Origin: Paenibacillus lupini
Lineage (GTDB): Bacteria; Bacillota; Bacilli; Paenibacillales; Paenibacillaceae
Assembly (NCBI RefSeq): GCF_011761355.1
Contig: NZ_JAASRW010000006.1
Location: 372,001 to 436,000 of the forward strand
Direction of reading: 5' to 3'
DNA: 64,000 nucleotides
The notes beneath the pieces were generated by a model that did no database searches, had not been told where the DNA came from, and worked only from the letters and a program-made list of their open reading frames with translations. Positions 53,227 to 62,392 of the stretch are shown piece by piece. Made by a program: the position numbers and the translations under genes. The first letter of the stretch is position 1. Each line of letters opens with the position of its first letter.

Positions 53227-53952
53227 TTATTGTAAAGCTTCCGGAGTTGCTGAAGCTTCTGGTGTATTTGGAGCTTCAGGAGTCTCAGGGTCAACCTGAC
53301 CGTTATCCTTATGCGTCTCAACAAACTGATGCGCATCGTACAGCATTGCTGCCGCTTCTCCACGATCTACAATCTCCTGCGGATGGAAGTTACCTTCCTC
53401 ATCAAGCTTTGCAATCTTATACAGCAGCGCACGCTGAATCGTCCCCTGATAATCTACCGTAATTTCCTTCTCATCCAGAATGTTAATGTACATCTTAATG
53501 AGCGGATATTGGCCGGTCTTCTCCAGAGCCTGCACCAGATAATGCGTGAACTGCTCACGGGTAAGCGGCTTCGACGGATCGATATCAGCAGGAAGATCCA
53601 GTCCGTTATAATGAGCGATTACGAAGCTCTCTGCATACCAAGCATCATTTTTCACGTTTGTGAAGAATCCTTCTGCCGTAGGAGCTTGCTTGAAATCGAT
53701 AGCAGCAAGACTTAATTGCATGGTCCGAACAATAAGCTCGATCCCTTGCGCACCAATCAGGCTTTCTTCCGGATGGAATTCCGAATTGGATACCCCTTTC
53801 ACAATTCCAAGCCCTTGTAGAGCCTCGATCTGTGCCCGGCTGCTCGAGTTCGCAATATCCTTGAAGCCTGAATCAGCGGCAAAAGCCTGCCCCGACAAAG
53901 ACCCGAACAAGACAGCGGCCGAGATTGCCGCAGCGGTTAAACGTTGTTTCAT
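53227..53952 (-). CDS. S-layer-homology (SLH) domain protein
   Basis: 241 residues: signal peptide 1-24 (cleavage after AFA), then three SLH-like modules (FKDIANSSSRAQIEALQGLG at about 27-75; FTNVKNDAWYAESFVIAHYN at about 98-150; KLDEEGNFHPQEIVDRGEAA at about 180-215), then a Thr/Pro/Glu tail (VDPETPEAPNTPEASATPEA). SLH modules bind pyruvylated cell-wall polymers; here nothing beyond the anchor is present, so the role is unknown. ATG 53952 is chosen for AGGAGG 9 bases upstream; the open frame is 64 codons longer. The IS element ends 7 bases beyond the stop and may have displaced its terminator. Confidence 0.88.
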   Translation of the reverse strand: MKQRLTAAAISAAVLFGSLSGQAFAADSGFKDIANSSSRAQIEALQGLGIVKGVSNSEFHPEESLIGAQGIELIVRTMQLSLAAIDFKQAPTAEGFFTNVKNDAWYAESFVIAHYNGLDLPADIDPSKPLTREQFTHYLVQALEKTGQYPLIKMYINILDEKEITVDYQGTIQRALLYKIAKLDEEGNFHPQEIVDRGEAAAMLYDAHQFVETHKDNGQVDPETPEAPNTPEASATPEALQ

Positions 53953-54035
53953 TGTAATTGTCCTCCTTCTGTCTCTAAGCTGAATGTGTAGAGTAATGTT
54001 CAGAGATTTGGACGAAGGTACCTCGGAAAATGTTG

Positions 54036-55259
54036 CTAAAAACTTATTTTTCGATTCGTCTCCTTTGCTGCAGTCATTCTCATATACACATACAACAGAG
54101 AAAAACCCGCTATACCAAGCAGCGCCATACCCGTACCTGCCCAATAAATAGTCTCCGGACCTTTCTGTTCAAAAAGGTATCCGCCCAGAAAGCCAGCAGC
54201 AATTCCGGACAAACCACCCCAGGTCAATGCATAGACCGCCTGCCCCGATGCACGCAGCTCGGCTGGCACAATAAGTGCTGTCAGCTGCGTGCCAATGTAA
54301 TAGAAAGCGCCGAAGGTCAAGCAATGCAGCGTCTGGATAAATATAATCTGTACCGCATCGCCCGCTCCCGCCATGAGGAACCAGCGTAATGCATACAACA
54401 AGCTTACAAGAATCAGACAGCTGATCATCGTACGTGCATTTTTCGTCAGATAACGGTCCAGCAGCAGAAAGACTGGGATCTCGAAGATCGAGGACAAGAA
54501 AGCCGACCATCCAATCAGATCCGTGTGACCACCAAGATCCGCCATATACAGGCCTATGAAGGTTGTGTTCATTGAATTCGGAATCGAAATCAACAGTCCA
54601 ATAACAAGAAACGCAAGGAATGCCCGGTTTCCCAGCATCCGCCTATAGTTCACTTCAACCGCTGTCTTCGGTGACGCACCTCGCGGTAAAGTAAAAGCGA
54701 AGCCTATTGCCACAAGCATCATTAAGCTGTAAACGAGCGACAACCGGTCAATGCCGATCTGCCCGAGGATAGGTCCTGTTATAACCGCTAGTACCGCCCA
54801 GCCAAGGGATCCCCAAAGCCGGAAAGCGCCAAACTTATGACGTGTCCCCTCGATACTATTAAGAATTAGGCTGTTGCTCTGCGAGAATAATGGCATTTGG
54901 AAAAAGAAAAACGCAATCATACAGCCAAAGATGAGCGTGTAGGAATGAGACAAAAACACAAGCTGCATTACCACTAGATTACCGACCAGCATCATAATGA
55001 GAATTAACCGTATATTCCGCGTCCGGTCACTCAGGTAACCCCATAATGGATTCGCAATTAAAGAAACAATGGGTCCACCCGCCATCAACGCTCCGATTTT
55101 TAAAGGAGTAATGCCAATGGATTGCAAATAAAGCGCAAAAAATGTACTGTATACGGCTATTGTTCCATAACTAAAAAAATTAAAAGCCTTTATCGAGCGA
55201 AAGCTCGTCTTCGCTTCCTTCGTATCGGTATCTCCCTCACTCAAGATGTCCACCGCCAT
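54036..55259 (-). CDS. MFS transporter (MFS_1-like/PPP family)
   Basis: 407 residues with twelve predicted membrane spans. The first cytoplasmic loop has PLWGYLSDRTRNIR (MFS motif A-like) and the sixth-span region contains FGAFRLWGSLGWAVLAVITG, the characteristic sequence of the phenylpropionate-permease-like MFS_1-like group. The substrate is unknown; co-transcription with an oxidoreductase and a sugar isomerase-like gene suggests a polyol or sugar derivative. It starts 12 bases after the stop of the Gfo/Idh gene. The ribosome binding site before ATG 55259 is weak, so translational coupling is possible. Confidence 0.9.
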   Translation of the reverse strand: MAVDILSEGDTDTKEAKTSFRSIKAFNFFSYGTIAVYSTFFALYLQSIGITPLKIGALMAGGPIVSLIANPLWGYLSDRTRNIRLILIMMLVGNLVVMQLVFLSHSYTLIFGCMIAFFFFQMPLFSQSNSLILNSIEGTRHKFGAFRLWGSLGWAVLAVITGPILGQIGIDRLSLVYSLMMLVAIGFAFTLPRGASPKTAVEVNYRRMLGNRAFLAFLVIGLLISIPNSMNTTFIGLYMADLGGHTDLIGWSAFLSSIFEIPVFLLLDRYLTKNARTMISCLILVSLLYALRWFLMAGAGDAVQIIFIQTLHCLTFGAFYYIGTQLTALIVPAELRASGQAVYALTWGGLSGIAAGFLGGYLFEQKGPETIYWAGTGMALLGIAGFSLLYVYMRMTAAKETNRKISF

Positions 55260-55271
55260 TTTCGTTAAGGT

Positions 55272-56399
55272 TTACACAGGAATAGCTGTCGAGCTGGAAC
55301 GAGTCGTTACTTCATCTGCCGTCACTTCACGGCCAAGCTCTTCAGAGAGGTAAATCCCTTCACTGATCAGCATCGTACGCAGAGCAATCGCCGCCGTCGG
55401 CAGGAGTGGAACTCGGCCCTGCAGCGCTGCAATCCAGTGATGCTGCGAGGAGTCATAAGCATCTTCATTCTCGCGAATCCGATGCCAGCGTAAATCCATC
55501 ATGTCGAGATCAATCGTACTGTCCAGATCGATATCACATACCGTGCTGTGATAGCTGAATGGCTGACTGGCTTCTCCCGGCAAGCCATTCGGGAACCGTA
55601 CGCCACCTTCCGAGCCAAGGATACTGCTTCCCTCAAAGCCTCCCATATGAACCGACCAGGCTTCAATCAAATCCAAAGTGAGACCGCCCTTGAAACGAAT
55701 GAATCCAGTTGCTAGCTCTTCTACATTAAAGCCGCTGCTTTCTCTTCGTTCCTCCAGCATCGCCATCTCCTGATAGACTTTACCCGAGATCCGTTCAACC
55801 TCCGGATTGCCAAGCAAATAAAGAAGTTGAGCAATATGGTAGACCCCCATATCCAGCAAAGCTCCTCCAGCAGCCGTCTCTTTACGGGTGAAAAATGGTG
55901 TGCCGTAGCCATCCACATAAGGCCGATTTCTGCGGCGGAAGCCCGTAGATCGTGCATGATACAACCTGCCCAGCTTGCCGGCGTCAATTAATGTTTTGGC
56001 TGCTTTCGTATCTTTACCGTACAGTGTAAAGAGCTGAACATGCAGCATTTTACCTGTCTTTTCCGCTGCTTCAACCATTCGTCTGCCGTCCTCGTATGTA
56101 CCGGCGATTGGTTTCTCGCAATAGACATGTTTGCCGGCTTGGAGCGCAGCAATTGTAACCGGAGCATGGAAGTTATTATGCAAGCATACGTCAACGGCCA
56201 CGATATCTTCCTGAGCGAGCAGCTGATGGAAGTCTGTATAGCTGTTTGGTATGCCAAATTGCTCTGCCACACGCCTTACTTCTGCTTCATTCACGTCGCA
56301 GACCGCAACGATTTCTACACCTGCAATTAGGCAATACTTCTCAATATGCTGCTTACCGATTTGTCCAACACCAATGATCCCAACTTTAACCGTCTCCAT
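55272..56399 (-). CDS. Gfo/Idh/MocA family oxidoreductase
   Basis: 375 residues: N-terminal Rossmann fold with GIIGVGQIGKQHIEKY (GxGxxG) and the conserved EKP block as HVYCEKPIAGTYEDGRRMVE, then a C-terminal substrate domain with GGALLDMGVYHIAQLLYLLG (the G-G-x-L-x-D-x-G-x-H signature). Family members oxidise inositols, sugars or their derivatives with NAD(P). ATG 56399 overlaps the TAA of the upstream isomerase gene (TAATG), so they are translationally coupled. Confidence 0.93.
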   Translation of the reverse strand: METVKVGIIGVGQIGKQHIEKYCLIAGVEIVAVCDVNEAEVRRVAEQFGIPNSYTDFHQLLAQEDIVAVDVCLHNNFHAPVTIAALQAGKHVYCEKPIAGTYEDGRRMVEAAEKTGKMLHVQLFTLYGKDTKAAKTLIDAGKLGRLYHARSTGFRRRNRPYVDGYGTPFFTRKETAAGGALLDMGVYHIAQLLYLLGNPEVERISGKVYQEMAMLEERRESSGFNVEELATGFIRFKGGLTLDLIEAWSVHMGGFEGSSILGSEGGVRFPNGLPGEASQPFSYHSTVCDIDLDSTIDLDMMDLRWHRIRENEDAYDSSQHHWIAALQGRVPLLPTAAIALRTMLISEGIYLSEELGREVTADEVTTRSSSTAIPV

Positions 56400-57217
56400 T
56401 ACGCATTGCCCCCTCGGTCCGCTTCGTCTGCAAGCAGCTTCTTCACCATGCCCAGCAGTCTCTCTGTCTCCAGATACTGCCGCTTAGGCGCATTGTATTC
56501 GATCCCCCAATACCCTTTGTAGCCAGCATCCTTTAAGGTTGCAATCGTATTCAAAGCATTGCCCGAAACGGCGGTTTGCTCATCAAAATGAGTATGGTAA
56601 GCCCATGGTGCAACCAGCTTATCGCCCTCTTCCTGATCCGCTCTCCAGCGCCCAAGATGGACGAGAAAGCCAAAGGCCGGATGATCAACCGCTTCGGCGA
56701 TCCGCTTCATTTCGCGCGGCAGAAGCGAGGCTCCCATATGATTTTCCGGGCCGATAAGAAAACCGTTGTCTGCAGCAAATTGTGCGAACTCCTGATAAGT
56801 CCGGATCGTATATTCGAATTGTTCGTCCGTCATTGTTTCTACGTCATGATAGCTGCCGCCTGTATCGATGCGGACAGTCTTCGCGCCAAGAATAACCGAT
56901 GCACGGAGATGCACAAGCGCATTCTCATGCAGCTTCTTCCTAACATCGGGATTCGGATCCCATAGATGAGCACCATCAACTGCAAAATTGACAACCGACA
57001 TTTCCTTCTCATCCAGCGCTTCACGGATTTTGCGGATATAGCTTTCATCTGCAAGCTGATAGATCGGACCTGTATTTCGGTCGATGAAAAACCCGTTCCA
57101 TAAATCGGCTACGTCCAGCTTATAGCGGTATTTAACCGTTTCCAAATAACCAAATACATCCATCTTGCCTTCCAGGTTCGTGTTGTTAAACGAATAGCCT
57201 CCAATTGATACGTTCAC
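56399..57217 (-). CDS. Sugar phosphate isomerase/epimerase-like TIM barrel protein
   Basis: 272 residues of the xylose-isomerase-like/AP-endonuclease-2 superfamily: VSIGGYSFNN, VVNFAVDGAHLWDPNPDVRK, ASVILGAKTVRIDTGGSYHD, IGPENHMGASL (metal-ligand Glu and His) and YKGYWGIEYNAP (Glu) define the barrel and its metal site. It probably isomerises or epimerises a sugar or polyol derivative oxidised or delivered by the two following genes. GTG 57217 has GGGAGTG upstream. It is the first gene of the three-gene operon. Confidence 0.88.
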   Translation of the reverse strand: MNVSIGGYSFNNTNLEGKMDVFGYLETVKYRYKLDVADLWNGFFIDRNTGPIYQLADESYIRKIREALDEKEMSVVNFAVDGAHLWDPNPDVRKKLHENALVHLRASVILGAKTVRIDTGGSYHDVETMTDEQFEYTIRTYQEFAQFAADNGFLIGPENHMGASLLPREMKRIAEAVDHPAFGFLVHLGRWRADQEEGDKLVAPWAYHTHFDEQTAVSGNALNTIATLKDAGYKGYWGIEYNAPKRQYLETERLLGMVKKLLADEADRGGNA

Positions 57218-57587
57218 GATTCCTCACTCCCGCTGATCAATATGTCCATCCCCTTCCATTATAGTGCTTATAACTGGTGGAATAGGGTTACTTTTTTCCA
57301 CGAAACGGGGGAAATTTCTATTGGTTCAGCCCAATCGTTCTCGAATCAGAATACAACTTTATTCGAATCGACAGCTTTCCACAGGAAAAAGGTGTTGGAT
57401 ATTGGCGATATGAGCATAATAAGAATGAAAAATGCCGCTCGCAGTGCTGAATCAATCTATATTCAAGATAATAATGATACATATTCGTTATTTAAGTTTT
57501 GAGGCATGTTTATACTATAATGAATGTATAAGAAAGTTCTATTTTCCGTCCCTTGAACTTCAAAATCCTAGACGGAGGTATCTGTCG

Positions 57588-60467
57588 ATGTCATCTGGCA
57601 ATTTGCACAAGCAAGACCCATGGGCTTCCTATTACGGGCCCAATCTTGGATATGTCCAAGAACAATATGAACTTTACAAACAAAACCCTGAATCTGTTAT
57701 CGCTGAGTATCGTGAGCTGTTCGAACTTCATGGTGAACCGCCTCAATACGCAGGACAAACAGCACCTATCGTTGCAGCACAGTCTTCTGGCGGCGCGGCA
57801 ATCGATGCGAAAGTTCTTCAAAACCTAGTAGCGGCTGGTAAGCTTGTATGGAACATACGCGCTTTCGGCCATTTAGCTGCGGATATCGATCCACTTGGTA
57901 TCAGCCCGAAAGTAAGCACCAATATGCTTGAACTTGAAACATACGGCTTAACTCAAGCTGATCTGGCTGCATTGCCTGCTGAGCTTGTGTGGACGAAAGC
58001 ACCTGCTGATGTTAAGAATGGCTGGGACGCAATCGAAAAACTTCGCAAAGCCTACACGGGTACCATTGCTTATGAGTTCAGCCACGTTCATAACGAAGAA
58101 GAACGTGCATGGCTCAAGCAGCGTGTAGAAAAAGAAAATCCATCAAACAAGCTGAGCACAGATGAACGCAAGAAGCTGTTGACGAAGCTGTTCGAAGCTG
58201 AACAATTCGAAGATTTCCTGCAGCGCACATTTGTCGGCCAGAAGCGTTTCTCGGTGGAAGGTAATGATGTACTCGTTGCCCTTGTCGATGAAATGGTTCA
58301 CGAGCTGTCCAATGACGGCGTTAAACATATTTTGATGGGCATGGCGCATCGCGGCCGCTTGAACATTCTGGCGCATGTGCTTGGCAAACCTTACAGCAAA
58401 ATTTTCTCGGAGTTCCATAACGCATCTAACAAAAAAATGAGCCCATCCGAAGGCTCGATCGGCATCAACTACGGTTGGACCGGCGACGTGAAATATCACC
58501 TTGGCGCTAACCGTTCGATCGGAACAGGCGAAACAGTTAAGACCCGCATTTCACTTGCGAACAACCCGAGCCATCTGGAGTTCGTTAACCCGGTTGTCGA
58601 AGGCTTCACACGTGCAGCACAAGATGACCGTACAGCAGCAGGTTATCCGAAGCAAAACCTGGATGCCGCTGCTTCGATCATTATGCACGGCGACGCTGCA
58701 TTCCCTGGTGAAGGCATCGTTGCAGAGACATTGAACTTGTCGCAGCTGAATGGTTACTCGCATGGCGGTACGCTTCATATTATCGTCAACAACAAAATCG
58801 GCTTTACAACTGAAAGCCATGATTCCCGTTCAACACATTATGCGAGCGACGTGGCAAAAGGCTATGAGATTCCAATCGTTCACGTAAACGCTGATGACCC
58901 GGATGCGGTTATTATGGCGGCTCGTATGGCAAGTGAATACCGTACGAAGTTCAAGAAGGACTTCCTTATTGACCTGATCGGCTACCGTAAATACGGACAT
59001 AACGAAACAGATGATCCGGAAACAACGCAACCGACCATTTATAAAAAGGTAAAAGCTCATCCAACTGTAAGCCGTGTCTTTATCGACAAGCTTGTAGCTG
59101 AGGGCGCAATTACCGAGCAAGAAGCTGAAGGGTTGAAGCAAGAAGTAATCAACCGCCTGAAAGCCGCATACGAGGAAATGAAGAGCCGCGAAGGCCAAGA
59201 GCCTGTCCACCAGACACAAGGTTTGCCAAATGAACTGTCAATTGGTGAAGCAGTAGCTCCTGTATCGGTTGAAACGCTTCGCGAAATCAACGCAAACCTG
59301 TTGAAATGGCCGGAGAAATTCAACGTTTATCCGAAGCTGCAACGCATCTTGGAACGCCGTGCAACTGCAGTTAACGACGGTGAGAAAATGGATTGGGGCC
59401 ATGCTGAAACACTTGCTTTCGCTTCGATTCTGGCAGATGGCAAGCCAATTCGCCTCAGCGGTCAAGACGTTGAACGTGCAACATTCGCTCACCGTAACCT
59501 TGTCCTGCATGATGCTGAGACTGGCGATACTTTCTGCCCGCTTCATCATCTTCCTGAAGCTAAAGCATCGTTCGCAATTCATAACAGCCCGCTGTCTGAG
59601 GCTGCTGTACTTGGCTTCGAATATGGTTACAACGTACACGCTCCGGAAACAATGGTTATCTGGGAAGCACAGTACGGTGACTTCACGAACGTAGCGCAAG
59701 TTCTGATTGATCAGTTCATCTCCGCTGGCCGTGCAAAATGGCAGCAAAAATCGAGCCTGATCATGATGCTTCCGCATGGTTACGAAGGTCAAGGACCAGA
59801 GCACTCCAGCGCTCGTCTGGAACGCTTCCTGCAGTTGTCCGCTGAAGAAAACTGGACGGTTGTGAACCTGTCCAGCGCAGCGAACTACTTCCACCTGCTT
59901 CGCCGCCAAGCTTCGATCACAGAGAGCGATGCTGCTCGTCCGTTGATCATCATGGCACCTAAGAGCTTGATTCGTAACCCGCGTGTTGCTTCGGAAATTT
60001 CCGAGCTGAGCAATGGTACGTTCAAGACAGTTGTGGAACAAAAAGGTCTCGGCGCTCATCCTGACCGCGTAGAACGCCTCGTTCTCGCTACAGGCAAGAT
60101 GGCGATTGATATCGATGAAGCGATTGAGAAGAATGGCGATAAAGAGCTGGATTGGCTGCATGTCGTTCGTGTTGAGCAACTGTATCCGTTCCCTGATAAA
60201 GAAATCGCAGCAATCCTTGAACGTATGCCAAATCTGAAAGAAATTGTTTGGGTACAAGAAGAGCCGCAAAACATGGGCTCATGGTTCTACATGGAACCGC
60301 GCCTGCGCAAAGTTGCACCAGCTGGTGCAAGCGTAAGCTACATCGGCCGTCCAGAGCGTTCGAGTACAGCAAGCGGCTTCCAACAAGTTCACAGCTTCGA
60401 GCAACAGCACATTTTATTGCAAACATTAAAATATAGTCCGTCGTTGACATATAACACTGGGAGGTAA
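57588..60467 (+). CDS. odhA: 2-oxoglutarate dehydrogenase E1 component
   Basis: 959 residues, the thiamine-diphosphate-dependent E1 subunit of the TCA-cycle 2-oxoglutarate dehydrogenase complex. The N-terminal region SYYGPNLGYVQEQYELYKQN is the usual E1 start. ThDP binding is seen in IMHGDAAFPGEGIVAETLNL to IIVNNKIGF (about 360-410). HILMGMAHRGRLNILAHVLG and the C-terminal transketolase domain (VIWEAQYGDFTNVAQVLIDQ) are also present. ATG 57588 follows ACGGAGG; the open frame extends far upstream without homology. It is followed 6 bases later by odhB. Confidence 0.96.
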   Translation: MSSGNLHKQDPWASYYGPNLGYVQEQYELYKQNPESVIAEYRELFELHGEPPQYAGQTAPIVAAQSSGGAAIDAKVLQNLVAAGKLVWNIRAFGHLAADIDPLGISPKVSTNMLELETYGLTQADLAALPAELVWTKAPADVKNGWDAIEKLRKAYTGTIAYEFSHVHNEEERAWLKQRVEKENPSNKLSTDERKKLLTKLFEAEQFEDFLQRTFVGQKRFSVEGNDVLVALVDEMVHELSNDGVKHILMGMAHRGRLNILAHVLGKPYSKIFSEFHNASNKKMSPSEGSIGINYGWTGDVKYHLGANRSIGTGETVKTRISLANNPSHLEFVNPVVEGFTRAAQDDRTAAGYPKQNLDAAASIIMHGDAAFPGEGIVAETLNLSQLNGYSHGGTLHIIVNNKIGFTTESHDSRSTHYASDVAKGYEIPIVHVNADDPDAVIMAARMASEYRTKFKKDFLIDLIGYRKYGHNETDDPETTQPTIYKKVKAHPTVSRVFIDKLVAEGAITEQEAEGLKQEVINRLKAAYEEMKSREGQEPVHQTQGLPNELSIGEAVAPVSVETLREINANLLKWPEKFNVYPKLQRILERRATAVNDGEKMDWGHAETLAFASILADGKPIRLSGQDVERATFAHRNLVLHDAETGDTFCPLHHLPEAKASFAIHNSPLSEAAVLGFEYGYNVHAPETMVIWEAQYGDFTNVAQVLIDQFISAGRAKWQQKSSLIMMLPHGYEGQGPEHSSARLERFLQLSAEENWTVVNLSSAANYFHLLRRQASITESDAARPLIIMAPKSLIRNPRVASEISELSNGTFKTVVEQKGLGAHPDRVERLVLATGKMAIDIDEAIEKNGDKELDWLHVVRVEQLYPFPDKEIAAILERMPNLKEIVWVQEEPQNMGSWFYMEPRLRKVAPAGASVSYIGRPERSSTASGFQQVHSFEQQHILLQTLKYSPSLTYNTGR

Positions 60468-60473
60468 GCTCAC

Positions 60474-61715
60474 GTGCAACAAATTATAGTACCGGCAATG
60501 GGTGAATCAATTACAGAGGGCTCGATCTCCAAATGGGTAGTAAAAGTAGGAGACGCTGTTAAACAAGGCGACGTGCTTCTTGAGCTTGAAACAGACAAAG
60601 TAAACATTGAAATCAGCGCTGAGCAAGACGGCGTTCTGCAAGAAATTACACGCAACGAAGGCGACACCGTTCAAATCGGTGAAGTTATCGGCACAATCGG
60701 AGCTGGCAGCGGCGCTGCTGCTCCGGCACCGGCCGCTCCTGCAGCTGAAGCAGCACCTGCACCAACTGCTGCTCCAGCTACGGCAGTAGCAGTAGCTCCA
60801 GCACCTGCGGCTGCACCGGCTGCGGCTCCTGCAGCTACTGGCAGCCAATTGAATGTTTCTCCTGCAGCTCGTAAGCTTGCAAGAGAAAAAGGTATCGACA
60901 TTAACGAGGCTCAATCGACTCTGGGCCGTGTTGACCTTCGCTCGGCTGCTCCTGCACAAGCAGCAGCACCTGCTCCGGCAGCAAAAGCAGCTCAACCTGA
61001 GTTCACATCGAACAAGCCTTACGTTCGTACGAAAATGTCCCGTCGCCGTGCGACAATCGCGAATCGCCTTGTTGAAGCGCAACATACAGCAGCAATGCTG
61101 ACAACCTTCAACGAAGTTGATATGACTGCGATCATGGATGTTCGTAAACGCCGTAAACAATCGTTCTTCGATAAACATGAAGTAGGTCTTGGTTTCATGT
61201 CCTTCTTCACAAAAGCAGTTGTTGGCGCGCTTAAAGAGTTCCCACTCCTTAACGCTGAGATCAACAACGGCGATATCATTGCAAAACAATTCTACGATAT
61301 CGGTATTGCAGTATCGGCAAAAGAAGGTCTGGTTGTTCCAGTCGTTCGTGATGCTGACCGCATGAGCTTCGCTGAAATCGAGAAACAAATCGTTTCCCTT
61401 GCTGGCAAAGCGCGTAACAACTCGCTGTCGCTGGAAGATCTGCAAGGCGGCACGTTCACGATCACAAACGGTGGTACATTTGGTTCCCTTCTGTCCACGC
61501 CGATCTTGAACTCGCCGCAAGTTGGTATCCTGGGCATGCACAAAATCCAGCTCCGTCCGGTAGCAATCGACGCTGAGCGCTCGGAAAACCGCCCAATGAT
61601 GTACATCGCCCTCACTTACGATCACCGTATCGTTGATGGCTCGGAGGCTGTACGCTTCCTGGTAAAAGTAAAAGAAATGCTTGAAGATCCAGAAACCCTT
61701 CTTTTGGAGGGCTAA
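60474..61715 (+). CDS. odhB: 2-oxoglutarate dehydrogenase E2 (dihydrolipoamide succinyltransferase)
   Basis: 413 residues: lipoyl domain 1-78 with LLELETDKVNIEIS (lipoyl-Lys42); an Ala/Pro-rich flexible linker about 79-130; peripheral-subunit-binding domain (VSPAARKLAREKGIDINEAQ, about 128-160); second linker; catalytic acyltransferase domain from about 185 with the active-site YDHRIVDGSEAV near the end. It transfers the succinyl group to CoA. GTG 60474 follows GGGAGG. Operon partner of odhA; E3 (lipoamide dehydrogenase) is not adjacent. A terminator follows. Confidence 0.96.
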   Translation: MQQIIVPAMGESITEGSISKWVVKVGDAVKQGDVLLELETDKVNIEISAEQDGVLQEITRNEGDTVQIGEVIGTIGAGSGAAAPAPAAPAAEAAPAPTAAPATAVAVAPAPAAAPAAAPAATGSQLNVSPAARKLAREKGIDINEAQSTLGRVDLRSAAPAQAAAPAPAAKAAQPEFTSNKPYVRTKMSRRRATIANRLVEAQHTAAMLTTFNEVDMTAIMDVRKRRKQSFFDKHEVGLGFMSFFTKAVVGALKEFPLLNAEINNGDIIAKQFYDIGIAVSAKEGLVVPVVRDADRMSFAEIEKQIVSLAGKARNNSLSLEDLQGGTFTITNGGTFGSLLSTPILNSPQVGILGMHKIQLRPVAIDAERSENRPMMYIALTYDHRIVDGSEAVRFLVKVKEMLEDPETLLLEG

Positions 61716-61719
61716 TAGA

Positions 61720-61754
61720 ACGGGCTGTACCCTTGGGTACAGCCTGTTTTTTTG
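61720..61754 (+). terminator. Terminator after odhB
   Basis: ACGGGCTGTACCC and GGGTACAGCCTGT form an 11-12 bp stem around TT, followed by seven T. Confidence 0.9.
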
Positions 61755-61772
61755 TTTCGTTCATCTCACTAC

Positions 61773-61885
61773 GTGGTCTAATATTCTTACGATCGCTGTG
61801 CTTTTCGGATTCCCTGATTCAACTTTTTAATGTTGGAATCCGAAAACCAAGGCGAGCGCTCCGCTTCTCCAGAACATTAGTCCAC
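61773..61885. repeat. Nested stem-loop repeat, copy B
   Basis: Outer arms 61773-61787 (GTGGTCTAATATTCT) and 61871-61885 (AGAACATTAGTCCAC) differ at two pairs. Inside, TTTTCGGATTCC (61802-61813) pairs perfectly with GGAATCCGAAAA (61835-61846). Relative to copy C this is the same outer element with a second hairpin inserted in its loop. CGCTCCGCTTCTCCAGAAC is shared with copy C. Confidence 0.85.
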
Positions 61886-61906
61886 TCCGTTCGACTAAAC
61901 CAACCA

Positions 61907-61952
61907 AAAGGGCTATACCCAAGGCTAAAAGCCTGCGGGTATAGCCCTCTTT
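61907..61952 (+). terminator. Second terminator-like hairpin downstream of odhB
   Basis: AGGGCTATACCC and GGGTATAGCCCT form a perfect 12-bp stem around AAGGCTAAAAGCCTGC, itself partly paired, followed by CTTTG. It may be a back-up terminator. Confidence 0.6.
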
Positions 61953-61967
61953 GTACAACAGGGATCC

Positions 61968-62257
61968 GTTCCTGGCTGACAGCCCAGGAACGACATTCTC
62001 TGGACCAGACTCGCGCGGGCCATATGGGCCTCGATTCTAAACGAAATGCAACAATACATGTAAAAGTCCAGCTGATCAGCTGGAACTCTCAATAAAATGC
62101 GAAAATGCAGGTAAATCCAAGCTAAGTATGCCTTCTAGGTGTAAAAGGCGAGATTTACCTGCATTTTTGCATCTGGACGACAGAGTCGCATTACTTTACG
62201 AAAATAACCTGCACTTTTGCAGATGATAAATCTTGTTCCTGGCGACAGCCCAGGAAC
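61968..62257. repeat. Repeated GTTCCTGGC hairpins and a 16-bp-arm hairpin
   Basis: The hairpin GTTCCTGG(CTGACAG)CCCAGGAAC occurs at 61968-61992 and again, one base shorter, at 62235-62257. Between them, AAAATGCAGGTAAATC (62102-62117) pairs perfectly with GATTTACCTGCATTTT (62152-62167). No coding function is apparent. Confidence 0.7.
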
Positions 62258-62261
62258 ACAT

Positions 62262-62293
62262 AAAAAAGCCTGCTGAAGACACTCAGCAGGCCT
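62262..62293 (-). terminator. Terminator after the ArsR-type gene
   Basis: On the minus strand GCCTGCTGAGTG and CACTCAGCAGGC-type arms (GCCTGCTGA/TCAGCAGGC) form a stem around GTGTCT, followed by TTTTTTATG. It is 100 bases beyond the stop at 62393, beyond repeat C. Confidence 0.8.
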
Positions 62294-62333
62294 AAACTGC
62301 CCTCCCCAATAGGGCGAGCAACTTTGGAGCGAA

Positions 62334-62383
62334 GTAAGTGAATGTTCTGGAGAAGCGGAGCGATCGGAAGAATATTCACTTAC
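62334..62383. repeat. Stem-loop repeat, copy C (simple form)
   Basis: Arms 62334-62348 (GTAAGTGAATGTTCT) and 62369-62383 (AGAATATTCACTTAC) pair over 15 bases with one G-T/A-C change. The 20-base loop is the reverse complement of the TCGCTCCGCTTCTCC segment in copy B. It overlaps the region just after the stop of the ArsR-type gene. Confidence 0.85.
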
Positions 62384-62392
62384 GCAGCGACA

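Larger units (their letters stand above)
61716..62392. other. 677-bp hairpin-rich intergenic region
   Basis: It contains in order the odhB terminator, nested repeat B, a second terminator, two near-identical hairpins of the GTTCCTGGC family, a 16-bp-arm hairpin (62102-62167), a minus-strand terminator and repeat C. An open plus-strand frame (61733-62095) overlaps these structures and lacks coding character, so I call nothing here. Confidence 0.7.

Noticed and set aside
59238-60269. Minus-strand open frame inside odhA
   Set aside because: Antisense shadow of the highly conserved 2-oxoglutarate dehydrogenase E1 gene.
60507-61625. Minus-strand open frame of 372 codons inside odhB, Cys/Ser/Arg-rich
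   Set aside because: Antisense to the Ala-rich linker and catalytic domain of E2. The Cys-rich part is just the complement of Ala codons.
61733-62095. Plus-strand open frame of 120 codons after odhB
   Set aside because: Starts inside the odhB terminator and crosses several hairpins and repeat B; no homology or ribosome binding site.
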